A stretch of DNA of 64,000 bases from Anaerostipes sp. (GCF_018381315.1 NZ_JAGZSD010000003.1:154192-218191); one strand, 5' to 3'. Positions 8,868 through 18,227 are shown, counted from the stretch's first letter. Numbers and translations are program-made. The notes: generated by a model from the letters alone, not told the origin.

Positions 8868-9594
8868 CTTTATATCCCCTCGGAGTGACCATGGCGCCGG
8901 ACACGATTTTAGTCTGAGAATTGCCGACAAACACGGTCGTAAACATATCCGCATGGGCGTTCCTCAGTTCATGCAGTGTAAGAATCTCTTTTTCCTCACC
9001 CTGCCTTCCGATATTCTTTACCATGCCGCACACGGTATCCGGAGATTTATACCGGAGCATCAGATCACATGCCTTCTTCAAGTGGTCCCTCCTTTTTTTG
9101 CTGGAAGGATTATAAAGACATACAGAAAAATCAGCCTTTGCCGCCGCAAGAAGCCGGTCCTCAATAAGGGGCCACGGAGTCAGCAGATCGCTTAAACTAA
9201 TCACACAGAAGTCGTGGGTCAGCGGTGCCCCAAGCAATGCGGCTCCTGCAGTGGCGGCCGTAACTCCCGGCACAATCTCCACTTCTATGTCCGGATAATC
9301 TGCACCGATTTCATACATCAGCCCGGCCATTCCATATACACCGGCATCCCCGCTGCAGATCATTGATACCGTCCGGTTCTTTTCGGCTTCTTTATATGCC
9401 ATGCGGCACCGTTCTGCCTCCTTTGTCATGGAAGTGGACAAAAACTCCCTGCCCGGCAGATGTTCTCTGACCAAGTCAATATACACAGTATACCCGATGA
9501 TGACATCACTTTTTTTCAGAGTCTCTGCTGCCTTTACGGTCATCTGTTCAAAGTCTCCCGGACCAATGCCTACCACATAAACTTTATGACTCAA
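8860..9594 (-). CDS. cbiH: Cobalt-precorrin-3 C17-methyltransferase
   Basis: A 244-residue SAM-dependent tetrapyrrole methylase that methylates C17 with ring contraction in the anaerobic route. The family signature VVGIGPGDFEQMT is at the N-terminus, with CSGDAGVYGMAG and VPGVTAATAGAALLGAPLTHDF further on. The start is an unusual TTG at 9594: a perfect GGAGG lies 8 bases upstream, and the next ATG would remove the GIGPGD motif. It overlaps the end of cbiG by 11 bases. Confidence 0.94.
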   Translation of the reverse strand: MSHKVYVVGIGPGDFEQMTVKAAETLKKSDVIIGYTVYIDLVREHLPGREFLSTSMTKEAERCRMAYKEAEKNRTVSMICSGDAGVYGMAGLMYEIGADYPDIEVEIVPGVTAATAGAALLGAPLTHDFCVISLSDLLTPWPLIEDRLLAAAKADFSVCLYNPSSKKRRDHLKKACDLMLRYKSPDTVCGMVKNIGRQGEEKEILTLHELRNAHADMFTTVFVGNSQTKIVSGAMVTPRGYKDV

Positions 9595-10630
9595 ACCTAA
9601 TCCTCCAATCTTTTAAAGCAAGAGCAGTTGTAACTCCATGTTCTGCCTGCTTCCCTGCAATCAGCCGTCCGCCGTCTCCGGCCGCAAGCACGGCACTTCT
9701 CTCACAGACATTATCTGCTCCTGTCACTCTGCTGACAAAGTCAGATGCAGAAAATCTTCCCCCGGCCTGCATCAGCTCCCCGGCAGAAAATGTTGTAAAG
9801 GAAAGATTCTGTTCCCTGCAGAAAGCAAGGATGCCCTGCTCTTCCCTTTTCAGATCAATGCTTGCTGCCTCCCCAACCGCACACAGTTCAATCTGTTCCT
9901 TTTTCAAAATCTCCATCACTGACTGCCGGATGATGTCTGCTTTTGTTTCTTTCCTGCATCCGATCCCCAGCACCACTGCCTTTGGTACAAGCCTCAGTGT
10001 ACGCGGAAAAGGACGGCAGTTTTTTCTTACAGAGATACAAATGCCAAGCTCCGTATCCGTTCCTACCGCCAGTCCCCCGGGGAGTTCCCCTGATACAGGA
10101 AATTCACTGTAAAACCCAACCGGAATTCCTGCCAGAAGAGAAGCAGATATTTCTTTTGCCATTCCAAGATCGGTGATGTACAGATCATTTTCCTTTGCAA
10201 ATAAATCGACTGCGAACAGCTGATGAACATCAGTTGCTGTGGTGATGACCGGGACAGCGCCGGTAACGGATGCTGCCTGTTCTGCCAGACGGTTGGCTCC
10301 CCCGAGATGTCCGGACAGCAGCGGCACGGCAAAAGTTCCTTTTTCATCAATGGCTGCCACAGCCGGATCTGTATCCTTGCTGCTGACACAGGGAGCAATC
10401 GCCCGCACTGCAATGCCGCAGGCTCCTATAAAAAGAAGGGCATCTTTTTCGGAAAACTGCCTTCTGGCCCAGTCTTTTAACGGCTCTTCAACGAAGAGTA
10501 CCTCTTTCTCCTGAATATACCGGGATTTTACCGAAATCTCTGTCTCATGTCCGTACTTTTCCAGCCCATCCTTTAATGTATATGCAAGGGCCAGCCCCTG
10601 CCGGCTGAAACAGATAACAGCGGTCTTCAT
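9584..10630 (-). CDS. cbiG: Cobalt-precorrin-5A hydrolase
   Basis: A 348-residue protein that opens the delta-lactone of cobalt-precorrin-5A and releases acetaldehyde, a step found only in the anaerobic pathway. Recognised by the N-terminal region with FIGACGIAVRAIAP and SGHLGGANRLAE, and a C-terminal domain beginning near VLGIGCRKETKADII. Its ATG overlaps the TGA of cbiF as ATGA. Presence of cbiG with cbiD and without cobG/cobF-type genes shows that this is the oxygen-independent route. Confidence 0.95.
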   Translation of the reverse strand: MKTAVICFSRQGLALAYTLKDGLEKYGHETEISVKSRYIQEKEVLFVEEPLKDWARRQFSEKDALLFIGACGIAVRAIAPCVSSKDTDPAVAAIDEKGTFAVPLLSGHLGGANRLAEQAASVTGAVPVITTATDVHQLFAVDLFAKENDLYITDLGMAKEISASLLAGIPVGFYSEFPVSGELPGGLAVGTDTELGICISVRKNCRPFPRTLRLVPKAVVLGIGCRKETKADIIRQSVMEILKKEQIELCAVGEAASIDLKREEQGILAFCREQNLSFTTFSAGELMQAGGRFSASDFVSRVTGADNVCERSAVLAAGDGGRLIAGKQAEHGVTTALALKDWRIRFES

Positions 10631-11388
10631 TCAGACCTTCCTTCTCTATATCCGGTTGTAAACTCCGGATGATAAAGTCTGGATCTTTTATAGTGGTGAT
10701 GGGAAACAGCATCCCCTACAATAATCAGGGCTGTCTTTGTAATTCCGTACTTCCCTGCAGTCTCGGAGAGTGTCCCAACAGTGCACAGCAGGGTCTTTTC
10801 ATCCTCCCAGGTTGCCTTATATACAATAGCCGCCGGTGTTTCCAGAGAATATCCTCCATCGGCCAGTCTCCCGGACAGTTCTTCCAACATACCTGTGCTT
10901 AAAAAGATGATCATTGTGGCCTGATGGGCTGCAAAGGATTCAATGCTTTCCTTTTCCGGAACCGGAGTCCTCCCTGCCATTCTTGTAATGACCACACTCT
11001 GGGATACATCCGGAAGGGTATATTCCAGATTCAGAGCAGACGCAGCTCCGCAGAATGAGCTGACACCGGGACAGGAATCATAGGCAATTCCTTTCTCATC
11101 CAAAAGGTCCATCTGCTCCCGGACAGCACCATAAAGGGACGGATCTCCGGTATGCAGCCGGACAGTGTCTTTTCCTGCTGCTTCCCCCTCCATCATTACC
11201 TGAAACACTTCCTCCAGAGTCATCCCGGCACTGTTATAAATCCTGCATTCCGGCTTTGTATAGGAGAGAAGCTCAGGATTCACCAGAGAGCCTGCGTAAA
11301 TGACAATATCTGCTGTTTCCAAAAGCTGCTTTCCCCTCAGAGTAATTAAATCTGGCGCTCCAGGTCCCGCACCTACAAAATGAATCAT
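10627..11388 (-). CDS. cbiF: Cobalt-precorrin-4 C11-methyltransferase
   Basis: A 253-residue SAM-dependent tetrapyrrole methylase. It starts MIHFVGAGPGAPDLITLRG, the classical glycine-rich N-terminus of CbiF/CobM, followed by YAGSLVNPELL, LHTGDPSLYGAVREQM and CPGVSSFCGAA. It overlaps cbiL upstream (4 bases) and cbiG downstream (ATGA). SUMT-type uroporphyrinogen methylase is the nearest alternative but would show a different N-terminus and a substrate of the earlier pathway. Confidence 0.95.
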   Translation of the reverse strand: MIHFVGAGPGAPDLITLRGKQLLETADIVIYAGSLVNPELLSYTKPECRIYNSAGMTLEEVFQVMMEGEAAGKDTVRLHTGDPSLYGAVREQMDLLDEKGIAYDSCPGVSSFCGAASALNLEYTLPDVSQSVVITRMAGRTPVPEKESIESFAAHQATMIIFLSTGMLEELSGRLADGGYSLETPAAIVYKATWEDEKTLLCTVGTLSETAGKYGITKTALIIVGDAVSHHHYKRSRLYHPEFTTGYREGRSE

Positions 11389-12080
11389 CTTGCGTCCTCC
11401 TGTTCCTTTACGATAATCAAAGAATAATACCCTGCTTCCCGGGGAATTTCCGCCGTGCTTTCATAGAGTCTCTCATCCCCCATACCGCAGTTTTCCACCA
11501 TTCTTCCGGCAAGGTTTTCCTGGACCAGTTTTTCCTTCAGCTTCGGCAGATTTTTCCCAGCCTTCATAAATACCTTTGTCCCCGAAAGCTTCAGACAGTT
11601 TTCAACTTCATAGGCTGCCGGAATAATATGAAGCGGCTGGTTTTTTTCCGCAAGTCCTGTGTCCATCCTGGCTGCCGCTGCACAAAAGGACGGTATCCCG
11701 TTTATAATCTCCGCTACAAATCCCTGTGTTTTCAGCATTCTGTGAAGATAAAGATAAGTAGAGTATACTGTAGGGTCCCCTAATGTTAAAAAAGCCACAT
11801 CCTTTCCCTTGGAAAGACAGCTGCCCAAAACTCCGGCACCTGCCTCATGGCTTTCCCGGAGCCTGTCCTCATCTTTAGTCATAGGCATATGGATTCCCAC
11901 TAATTCTTTCTCTCTGATCTCCGGGCATGCCTTTACCGCAATCTGAAACGCTGTGCTTTCCTCCGGCTGCCTGCCGGGAACTGCAATCACACTGCATTCC
12001 CTGATTTTGCGCACCGCTTTTAAGGTCATAAGCTCCGGATCTCCGGGCCCCACTCCGATTCCATATAATATTCCGCTCAT
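11385..12080 (-). CDS. cbiL: Cobalt-precorrin-2 C20-methyltransferase
   Basis: A 231-residue SAM-dependent methylase acting right after cobalt insertion. Motifs: YGIGVGPGDPELMTLKA at the N-terminus, FLTLGDPTVYSTYLYLH, and INGIPSFCAAAARMD. The start is set at 12080, where GGAG lies 6 bases upstream and the ATG overlaps the cbiD stop as ATGA; the frame is open 8 codons further but without a better site. Confidence 0.95.
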   Translation of the reverse strand: MSGILYGIGVGPGDPELMTLKAVRKIRECSVIAVPGRQPEESTAFQIAVKACPEIREKELVGIHMPMTKDEDRLRESHEAGAGVLGSCLSKGKDVAFLTLGDPTVYSTYLYLHRMLKTQGFVAEIINGIPSFCAAAARMDTGLAEKNQPLHIIPAAYEVENCLKLSGTKVFMKAGKNLPKLKEKLVQENLAGRMVENCGMGDERLYESTAEIPREAGYYSLIIVKEQEDAR

Positions 12081-13225
12081 TTTATCTCCTTCAGTCTCTT
12101 CCATAATGTATCTGTGTGTTCTGTCTGTCCAAGGAATCCGTAAATATCGGAAAACACCACCGCCCCGGTCATGATTCTTCCATAAGTCCGCCGGGAAAGG
12201 TTCTCTCCGATTCTCCCCAGCACATCGTCCATGGCCGGTTTCAAAAGCCCTTCTGAATGCAGATGGCCGAGAGCTTCCTCCGTTGTCTTTGTCCCAAGGA
12301 TCTCCTTTACTGTTTGAAGTCCTGCGCCGCTCCTTACAGCCGCCGCTGCCAAAAGTTCCGCCCGGCAGTCTGCCTCTCTGGAATGGGTATTCATGATCCC
12401 TCCTGCCAGCTTGATAAACTTACCGATATGTGAGACAAACAACAGGCCTTCTGCCCGCAAATTTACTGCCATGTCAATGGATTCACCGACAAAGTTGCTG
12501 CACTTTAATATGCGGTCCTGTCTTATTCCATACTGAGCTTTCACAAAATCCGCTCCATAATTTCCTGGTGTCACCAAAAGGAAGCCGTTTCCCTCACAAA
12601 GGCGGATCCGCATCTCTGCTTCCATACTTTTTACTAACGCTTCCTCACTCATAGGTTCTACGATGCCGGTAGTTCCAAGAATTGAAATCCCGCCCTCAAT
12701 TCCCAGACGGGGATTGAACGTCTTTTTTGCGGTTTCTTCCCCCTCCGGGGTCCACACAGTGACCAGCAGTCCCCCTTCATAATCCGATCGGTCAAGAACC
12801 TCCCGGACAGCTTCCGTAATCATCTCCCGGGGCACCCGGTTGATCGCTGCCTCCCCCGGCGCCTGAGAAAGCCCTTTTCTTGTAACTCTTCCGACCCCCA
12901 TTCCCCCTTCAATCAAAATTTCAGGAGAAGGGATCTTCTTTACATCCGCATAAATATGAATGCCGTCTGTCACATCCGGATCATCTCCTGCATCTTTTAC
13001 AACACAGCAGGACACTGAATCCTCCCATGCTGTGACATCCTCCAAGTCAAGAAAGAGCCTGATCCCCGCAGGAGTCATCAGAGAAACTTTCTGCTCCCTG
13101 CTGCCCAGAAGAAGGATTTCTGCTGCTCCCCTGGCCGCTGCTGCCGCACAGGATCCTGTCGTGTATCCGCACCTTAACTCCTTATTCTGTTTAATCACCA
13201 CACAGCTTTCTAGTCCTTTTCCCAT
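12077..13225 (-). CDS. cbiD: Cobalt-precorrin-5B C1-methyltransferase
   Basis: A 382-residue enzyme that methylates C1 in the anaerobic route; it is not related in sequence to the other methylases. Recognised by LRCGYTTGSCAAAAARGA near the N-terminus, DAGDDPDVT, and GNYGADFVK and HIGKFIKLAGGIMNTHS in the second half. GGGGAA lies 6 bases before the ATG at 13225, and hemL ends 15 bases upstream. Diagnostic of oxygen-independent B12 synthesis. Confidence 0.95.
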   Translation of the reverse strand: MGKGLESCVVIKQNKELRCGYTTGSCAAAAARGAAEILLLGSREQKVSLMTPAGIRLFLDLEDVTAWEDSVSCCVVKDAGDDPDVTDGIHIYADVKKIPSPEILIEGGMGVGRVTRKGLSQAPGEAAINRVPREMITEAVREVLDRSDYEGGLLVTVWTPEGEETAKKTFNPRLGIEGGISILGTTGIVEPMSEEALVKSMEAEMRIRLCEGNGFLLVTPGNYGADFVKAQYGIRQDRILKCSNFVGESIDMAVNLRAEGLLFVSHIGKFIKLAGGIMNTHSREADCRAELLAAAAVRSGAGLQTVKEILGTKTTEEALGHLHSEGLLKPAMDDVLGRIGENLSRRTYGRIMTGAVVFSDIYGFLGQTEHTDTLWKRLKEIK

Positions 13226-13240
13226 GAAAAATTCCCCTGC

Positions 13241-14521
13241 CTATGGCTGAAAATAAGAATCCATTGCCTGAAGGATCTGATCCACGTCTGACTGCTCCAT
13301 GGCATTGTTAAAGAAAACAGCTTCAAACTGAGACGGGGCCAGATGAATTCCGCGGTCCAGCATATAATGAAAATAGTCTGCAAATGCCTTTACATCTGAG
13401 GTTTTTGCTTTTTCATAGTTGGTGACCGGCACATCTGTAAAAAACAGACAGCTCAAAGATCCGGTCCCTGTAATCTGGCATTCTGCACCATGTTTTTTCA
13501 GGATCTCCTTCACTCCGTTTCGGAAGGACACACCCAATTCATCCAGATGTCCATATATCTCGGGATTCTCCTTTAAGATTGTAAGTTCTTTCAGTCCAGC
13601 CGCCATGGCTACCGGATTGCCGCTCAGTGTTCCTGCCTGGTAGACACTTCCCAGAGGAGCGATCATCTCCATGATCTCCCGGCGCCCGCCGTAGCATCCC
13701 ACCGGCATTCCGCCTCCGATGATCTTTCCGAAGGTGGCCAGATCCGGTATAACACCATAGGTCCCCTGTGCCCCCTGAAGGCCCAGCCGGAAGCCGGTGA
13801 TTACTTCATCGAAAATCAGAAGGGTTCCGTTCTGCGTACAGATGTTTCTCAGTTCTGTTAAAAATCCTTCTTCCGGCAGCACCACTCCCATGTTGGCCGC
13901 CACCGGCTCTATGATCAATGCCGCGATCTGGCCCTTATTATCTTCAAACAATGTCCTCACGCTGTCCAAATCATTGTATACCGCAGTCAGGGTATCCTTG
14001 GCGCATCCCTTTGGCACGCCGGAACTGTCCGGAATTCCTGCAGTCATCACTCCGGACCCTGCCTTAACTAACAGTGCATCAAAATGCCCATGGTAACAGC
14101 CTTCAAACTTAATGATCTTATCTCTTCCGGTGAATCCCCTGGCAGCCCGGATGGCACTCATCACTGCCTCAGTTCCGGAATTGACCATGCGGACCATATC
14201 AAAGCAGGGAACCAGTTCACAGAGCAGTTCTCCCATCTCCACCTCAATTTCCGTGGCTGTGCCGAAACTCAGCCCATTTTGGGCAGCACTGACCACAGCT
14301 TCCTGAATCTCCGGATGATTATGTCCCAAAATCATCGGTCCCCACGAACCAATGCAGTCTATATAGCGTTTTTCATCTTCGTCATACACATAGGTGCCCT
14401 CCGCTTTTTTAATAAAGCGGGGACAGCCTCCCACAGACTGGTAGGCTCTGACCGGGCTGTTGACTCCTCCCGGCAGCACCCGCTTTGCGCGTTCAAACAG
14501 GCTTTCTGATCTGGTCATCAT
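13241..14521 (-). CDS. hemL: Glutamate-1-semialdehyde 2,1-aminomutase
   Basis: A 426-residue PLP enzyme that converts glutamate-1-semialdehyde to 5-aminolevulinate, the second step of the C5 pathway. Visible: VLPGGVNSPVRAYQSVGG at the N-terminus, GCYHGHFDALLVKAGSG, and the PLP lysine in ATFGKIIGGGMPVG. The ATG at 14521 overlaps the hemB TGA as ATGA. Its presence with hemA shows ALA is made from glutamyl-tRNA, not glycine. Confidence 0.96.
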   Translation of the reverse strand: MMTRSESLFERAKRVLPGGVNSPVRAYQSVGGCPRFIKKAEGTYVYDEDEKRYIDCIGSWGPMILGHNHPEIQEAVVSAAQNGLSFGTATEIEVEMGELLCELVPCFDMVRMVNSGTEAVMSAIRAARGFTGRDKIIKFEGCYHGHFDALLVKAGSGVMTAGIPDSSGVPKGCAKDTLTAVYNDLDSVRTLFEDNKGQIAALIIEPVAANMGVVLPEEGFLTELRNICTQNGTLLIFDEVITGFRLGLQGAQGTYGVIPDLATFGKIIGGGMPVGCYGGRREIMEMIAPLGSVYQAGTLSGNPVAMAAGLKELTILKENPEIYGHLDELGVSFRNGVKEILKKHGAECQITGTGSLSCLFFTDVPVTNYEKAKTSDVKAFADYFHYMLDRGIHLAPSQFEAVFFNNAMEQSDVDQILQAMDSYFQP

Positions 14522-15501
14522 CCGATTCTCCCTTCCTTCATAAATCCGGCAATCTCCTTGGCAAAATAGGTCAGCAGAATATCACAGCCTGCCCGGTAGA
14601 TTCCGGCTGCTGTTTCACAGATCATCTGATCCTCATCAATCCATCCTTTCGCAGCTGCCGCCTTAATCATTGCATATTCTCCGCTGACACTGTATGCAGC
14701 TACGGGCAGATCCACCGTATTCCGCACTTCCCTTACAATATCCAGATAAGAAAGCGCCGGTTTTACCATAATGATATCTGCTCCCTCCTGACAGTCCTGT
14801 TTCACTTCTTTTAAGGCTTCCAGACGGTTGTGATAATCCATCTGGTAACTTTTCCGGTCCCCGAAAGAAGGCGCGGACCCGGCAGCATCCCGGAACGGTC
14901 CATAAAACGCAGAGGCATATTTGGCCGCATAGGACATGATCGGCACATCCGTGCGGCCGTTTTTATCCAGCAGATGTCTGATCTCACGGACCCGGCCGTC
15001 CATCATATCGGAAGGGGCCACCATATCAGCTCCTGCCTGCACCTGGGACAGGGCAATCTGTGCAATGACCGGAAGTGTCTTATCGTTGTCCACCTGTTCT
15101 CCGTTCAGAATGCCGCAGTGGCCGTGCGAAGTATATTCACACATACAAACATCTGTAATGTAATAAAGATCCGGTACTTCCTTTTTCGCTTTCACAAGTG
15201 CTTTCTGAATAACGCCGTCTTCCGCCCATGCTCCGGTACCGCACTCATCTTTTTCTCCCGGTATCCCAAACAGCATGACACTCGGCACACCTGCATCTGC
15301 CATTTCTGTGAGAACTTCCGGCATACGGTCCAGGCTGTATCTGTACTGGCCGGGCATGGAAGGAATCTCTTCCTTTTTACCTTCCCCTTCCGTCACAAAA
15401 AGGGGATAAATAAGAGAAGATGCATCCATCCTTGTCTCCCGCACCATTTTCCTCAATACCGGCACGGACCGGAGTCTTCTTGATCGTACTGTCATATCCA
15501 T
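14518..15501 (-). CDS. hemB: Porphobilinogen synthase (ALA dehydratase)
   Basis: A 327-residue enzyme that condenses two 5-aminolevulinate molecules to porphobilinogen. The cysteine-rich metal site is DVCMCEYTSHGHCG, so a zinc-dependent form is expected. Schiff-base lysines are in SYAAKYASAFYGPFRDA and MVKPALSYLD. AAGGAAG is placed about 7 bases before the ATG at 15501. Length is usual. Confidence 0.96.
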   Translation of the reverse strand: MDMTVRSRRLRSVPVLRKMVRETRMDASSLIYPLFVTEGEGKKEEIPSMPGQYRYSLDRMPEVLTEMADAGVPSVMLFGIPGEKDECGTGAWAEDGVIQKALVKAKKEVPDLYYITDVCMCEYTSHGHCGILNGEQVDNDKTLPVIAQIALSQVQAGADMVAPSDMMDGRVREIRHLLDKNGRTDVPIMSYAAKYASAFYGPFRDAAGSAPSFGDRKSYQMDYHNRLEALKEVKQDCQEGADIIMVKPALSYLDIVREVRNTVDLPVAAYSVSGEYAMIKAAAAKGWIDEDQMICETAAGIYRAGCDILLTYFAKEIAGFMKEGRIG

Positions 15502-15525
15502 TCTACTTCCTTCTTTCTATATCAT

Positions 15526-16407
15526 TTATTCCGATTTGATCTGCTTTGCAAGGCAGCGGCCAAGTTCTTCCGCATTCTGAGGATTTCCCCCGATGCTTCT
15601 TTTCCGGTATGTCTCCGACGTCTCATCATAAAAAAGTCCGGTAAGAGAAAGCTTCTTTCCGGTCACTGACGCGTAGGCCGCAATCGGAGACGAACAGCCC
15701 CCGTCCAATGTCCGCACAAAACTCCGCTCTGCCAATGTAACAAGCTCCGTCTGCCTGTCATGAATACAGGAAAAAAAGGACCGGTCAAAATCTTTTCTCA
15801 CCTGAATGCACAGGGTCCCCTGCCCTGCCGAAGGCAGCATCTCTTCCACTGAAAAATATCGGCTGATCCTATCCTGAAGCCCTGCCCTGCAAAGCCCTGC
15901 AGCTGCCATAATCAATGCCGAATACCGGCCTTCATCCAGCTTATTGAGCCTGGTATGGATGTTTCCCCGGATACTCTGAAAACTTGCATCCGGAAACAGC
16001 TTTTTCGCCTGCAGTACCCTTCTTGCACTGGAAGAACCGATTACCTGACCTTTGTCCGTTCCGGACTCTGTAACAGGCAGCACCAGAACATCTCTGGGAT
16101 CCCCCCGTTTCGGAACCGCTGCAATGGGAAGCTCGGAAGAAATCTCCATAGGAAGGTCCTTCATACTGTGGACTGCCATATCAATCCTGCCGTCCAAAAG
16201 TGCCTGATCCAGTTCCTTAACAAAAAGCCCCTTTCCGCCAATCTGATCCAATGTTTTATTCAATATTTTATCGCCGGTGGTCTTCAGTGTCACCAGTTCT
16301 ATTGTAAGCCCCGGATAATACTTTTTTAACTGCTTGATCACAAGCTCTGTCTGGGCCACGGCCAAAAGGCTTTCGCGGCTGCCGATCCTCAATCTTTTTG
16401 GTTCCAT
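15526..16407 (-). CDS. hemC: Hydroxymethylbilane synthase (porphobilinogen deaminase)
   Basis: A 293-residue enzyme that polymerises four porphobilinogens into hydroxymethylbilane. Motifs: IGSRESLLAVAQTELV at the N-terminus, GGKGLFVKELDQALLDGRIDMAVHSMKDLP, and the dipyrromethane-cofactor cysteine in LDGGCSSPIAAYA. The start at 16407 has AGGAG 7 bases upstream and lies inside the end of sirC; the longer frame is sirC out of frame. No uroporphyrinogen-III synthase follows, which is unusual for this pathway block. Confidence 0.95.
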   Translation of the reverse strand: MEPKRLRIGSRESLLAVAQTELVIKQLKKYYPGLTIELVTLKTTGDKILNKTLDQIGGKGLFVKELDQALLDGRIDMAVHSMKDLPMEISSELPIAAVPKRGDPRDVLVLPVTESGTDKGQVIGSSSARRVLQAKKLFPDASFQSIRGNIHTRLNKLDEGRYSALIMAAAGLCRAGLQDRISRYFSVEEMLPSAGQGTLCIQVRKDFDRSFFSCIHDRQTELVTLAERSFVRTLDGGCSSPIAAYASVTGKKLSLTGLFYDETSETYRKRSIGGNPQNAEELGRCLAKQIKSE

Positions 16408-16847
16408 ATCATACTCCTGATTCTGTCTGCTGTCTGCTTTGTTTTTTTGTGGTCCGTACCTCCCGATGTGACACCAATAACAATATCCCCGTCCTTTATG
16501 ACAGAAGGAAAATAAAAACTGCACTCCTCCTTGCAGTCACTGATATTAACCGGAAGCTTTCTTTTTCCGGCCTCAGCAAAGACCGCATGATTGACTTCTC
16601 TGCTGTCGGTTGCCGCAAACACCATGTCAAACCCGTTCAGATCCCCGGGAGCATACGGCCTTTGTATCCACCGGACGAACCCGTTATGTATCATTTCCTC
16701 TATGCCGCTGCATACGGAAGGAGAGATGACCGTTACCTGATTATGAAACATCCGCAGGGTACTGAGCCTGCGCAGGGCTATGCTGCCCCCTCCCACCATG
16801 ACAAGCTTTAAATCCTGAATGTCAATATATAACGGAAAATAGGCCAT
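16389..16847 (-). CDS. Precorrin-2 dehydrogenase (siroheme synthase N-terminal type)
   Basis: A 152-residue Rossmann protein of the SirC/Met8/CysG-N family that oxidises precorrin-2 to sirohydrochlorin with NAD. It opens MAYFPLYIDIQDLKLVMVGG with the nucleotide-binding GGGSIA; PVNISDCKEECSFYFPSV matches the family block that normally reads NVxDxPxxCxFxxPA. It lacks the methylase (CysG-C) half. It lies between hemA and hemC, and its product feeds both siroheme and the cobalt-early corrin path. Whether it also chelates cobalt or iron cannot be told. Confidence 0.88.
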   Translation of the reverse strand: MAYFPLYIDIQDLKLVMVGGGSIALRRLSTLRMFHNQVTVISPSVCSGIEEMIHNGFVRWIQRPYAPGDLNGFDMVFAATDSREVNHAVFAEAGKRKLPVNISDCKEECSFYFPSVIKDGDIVIGVTSGGTDHKKTKQTADRIRSMIWNQKD

Positions 16848-16857
16848 TTCATCCTCC

Positions 16858-18087
16858 TTAATAAATACTTACTTCCTCTGCAGAAGCTTCCAGAGACTTT
16901 AAAACCTGCTGCCATTCTTCTCTTGGAAGGATGTCCTTGAGCCCAAAGAGAATCCTCTCTACCGCCGATGATGATGCTCTCTCAACCTCCTGCTTTAACG
17001 CACAGACATCTGCTCCCTCTTTGCGAAGCTTCTTATAAGATTTCTTCAGTTTGGCGCTTGTCAGGTCTGCAGCTGCACTGCCGACTGCACGGACCAAAGG
17101 AATATAGCTTCTGAAGTAATACCAGTTAATAAATTCACCGGTCTGTTCCCGCAGAATCTCCCGGGCTTTTTTCATCTCTTCGCCGTTTACCGATGTCTGA
17201 ATCCCCAGATCGTCCATACTAAGCAGCCGGCAGCCCGGAAGTTGGGCCAGTTTTGGATCCAGATCCCTGGGCACTGCCAGATCCGCAAACACATAAGAAC
17301 GCTGTTTTTGAAATACCTCTGCAGCCTGCTGTGCCTGAACTGTATAGTGAGGGCTTCTCGTAGCACTGAAAATAAAATCCATAGATCCCATAGCTTCATA
17401 GCGTGCTTTATAAGGAATAACCCCGCAGCCTGCCGGAATCAGTACATCTTGTTTTCTATACTGTCTCAAAGTCATGGAAACCTGGGCTTTTTTATGTACA
17501 AGCCATGAAGCCAGCAGACGGCCCATCTCTCCATTGCCTATGACCAGACACTGCTTCTCCCTAAAACTCCCATATCGTTCTTCCAGGATTGACACTGCTC
17601 TCTCCGGGACAGAGGTGTCTCTGCTGCCGATCCGCGTGTCTGTCTTGACTTTTTTTGCCGCAGTCACAGCCATTCTGAACAGCGTGTCCAGCACCGGGTC
17701 CGGCTTACAGCATTCCCTTGCCCGCTCCAGGGCGTCCCGGACCTGGGAGATGATCTGGTCTTCCCCAAGGATCTGGGAATGGATCCCGCTGGCCAGTTCC
17801 ATAAGATAAAATACTGCCTCTTCATCTTCCCTGCAGACAAACAGGCTGCGTTTGGAATCCTCCGTTATGGAAAGCTGTGAAAACAGGTAATCCAGAGGAT
17901 CTCTGTCCAGATGATAAAACCACAGTTCAGTCCGATTGCATGTTGACAAAACAATACAGGAGGCCTCAGGGTCTGCTTCCTTCACAGACTGCATAAAACG
18001 GACTGCTCCCGAATCTGTAAACGCAAAGGGTTCCCGCTCGTCCACCGATGCCGTATGATAATCAATTCCTATCATCGAAAGTTTCAT
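16858..18087 (-). CDS. hemA: Glutamyl-tRNA reductase
   Basis: A 409-residue NADPH-dependent enzyme reducing glutamyl-tRNA to glutamate-1-semialdehyde, the first committed step of the operon. The catalytic cysteine is in VLSTCNRTELWFY near residue 50; GEDQIISQVRDALERA and the nucleotide-binding region VIGNGEMGRL follow. AAAGGAG lies 7 bases before the ATG at 18087. It is the first gene of the long minus-strand hem-cbi-cob operon, consistent with control at the entry step. Confidence 0.95.
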   Translation of the reverse strand: MKLSMIGIDYHTASVDEREPFAFTDSGAVRFMQSVKEADPEASCIVLSTCNRTELWFYHLDRDPLDYLFSQLSITEDSKRSLFVCREDEEAVFYLMELASGIHSQILGEDQIISQVRDALERARECCKPDPVLDTLFRMAVTAAKKVKTDTRIGSRDTSVPERAVSILEERYGSFREKQCLVIGNGEMGRLLASWLVHKKAQVSMTLRQYRKQDVLIPAGCGVIPYKARYEAMGSMDFIFSATRSPHYTVQAQQAAEVFQKQRSYVFADLAVPRDLDPKLAQLPGCRLLSMDDLGIQTSVNGEEMKKAREILREQTGEFINWYYFRSYIPLVRAVGSAAADLTSAKLKKSYKKLRKEGADVCALKQEVERASSSAVERILFGLKDILPREEWQQVLKSLEASAEEVSIY

Positions 18088-18114
18088 AAATAACTCCTTT
18101 TTATATCTGAAAGA

Positions 18115-18144
18115 ATTTTAGCACGTTTTGTGGAAAGTCCGCAA
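18115..18144 (-). promoter_or_regulatory. Predicted sigma-A promoter of the hem-cbi-cob operon
   Basis: On the minus strand TTGCGG (18139-18144), an 18-base spacer and TAAAAT (18115-18120) lie just upstream of hemA. The whole leader between here and the neighbouring terminator is under 100 bases, too short for a cobalamin riboswitch, and no B12-box-like sequence was seen. Prediction from consensus only. Confidence 0.5.
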
Positions 18145-18191
18145 CTTTATTGCTCAATATCTCTTACAAAACATCTATAGGGAAAGAAAAA

Positions 18192-18225
18192 GGAAGGCTG
18201 TCCCGTTTGGCAGGACAGAGCTTCC
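18192..18225 (-). terminator. Rho-independent terminator after the GGDEF-EAL gene
   Basis: Stem arms GGAAG plus CTGTCC (18192-18203) pair with GGACAG plus CTTCC (18213-18225) with a small internal bulge; on the minus strand the stem is followed by a T-rich run. It lies 3 bases past the stop of the minus-strand gene at 18228. Confidence 0.8.
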
Positions 18226-18227
18226 CT

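Noticed and set aside
18088..18190. Cobalamin riboswitch in the leader of the hem-cbi-cob operon
   Set aside because: The leader is about 100 bases, below the size of a B12 riboswitch aptamer, and no B12-box-like sequence was seen on the minus strand.
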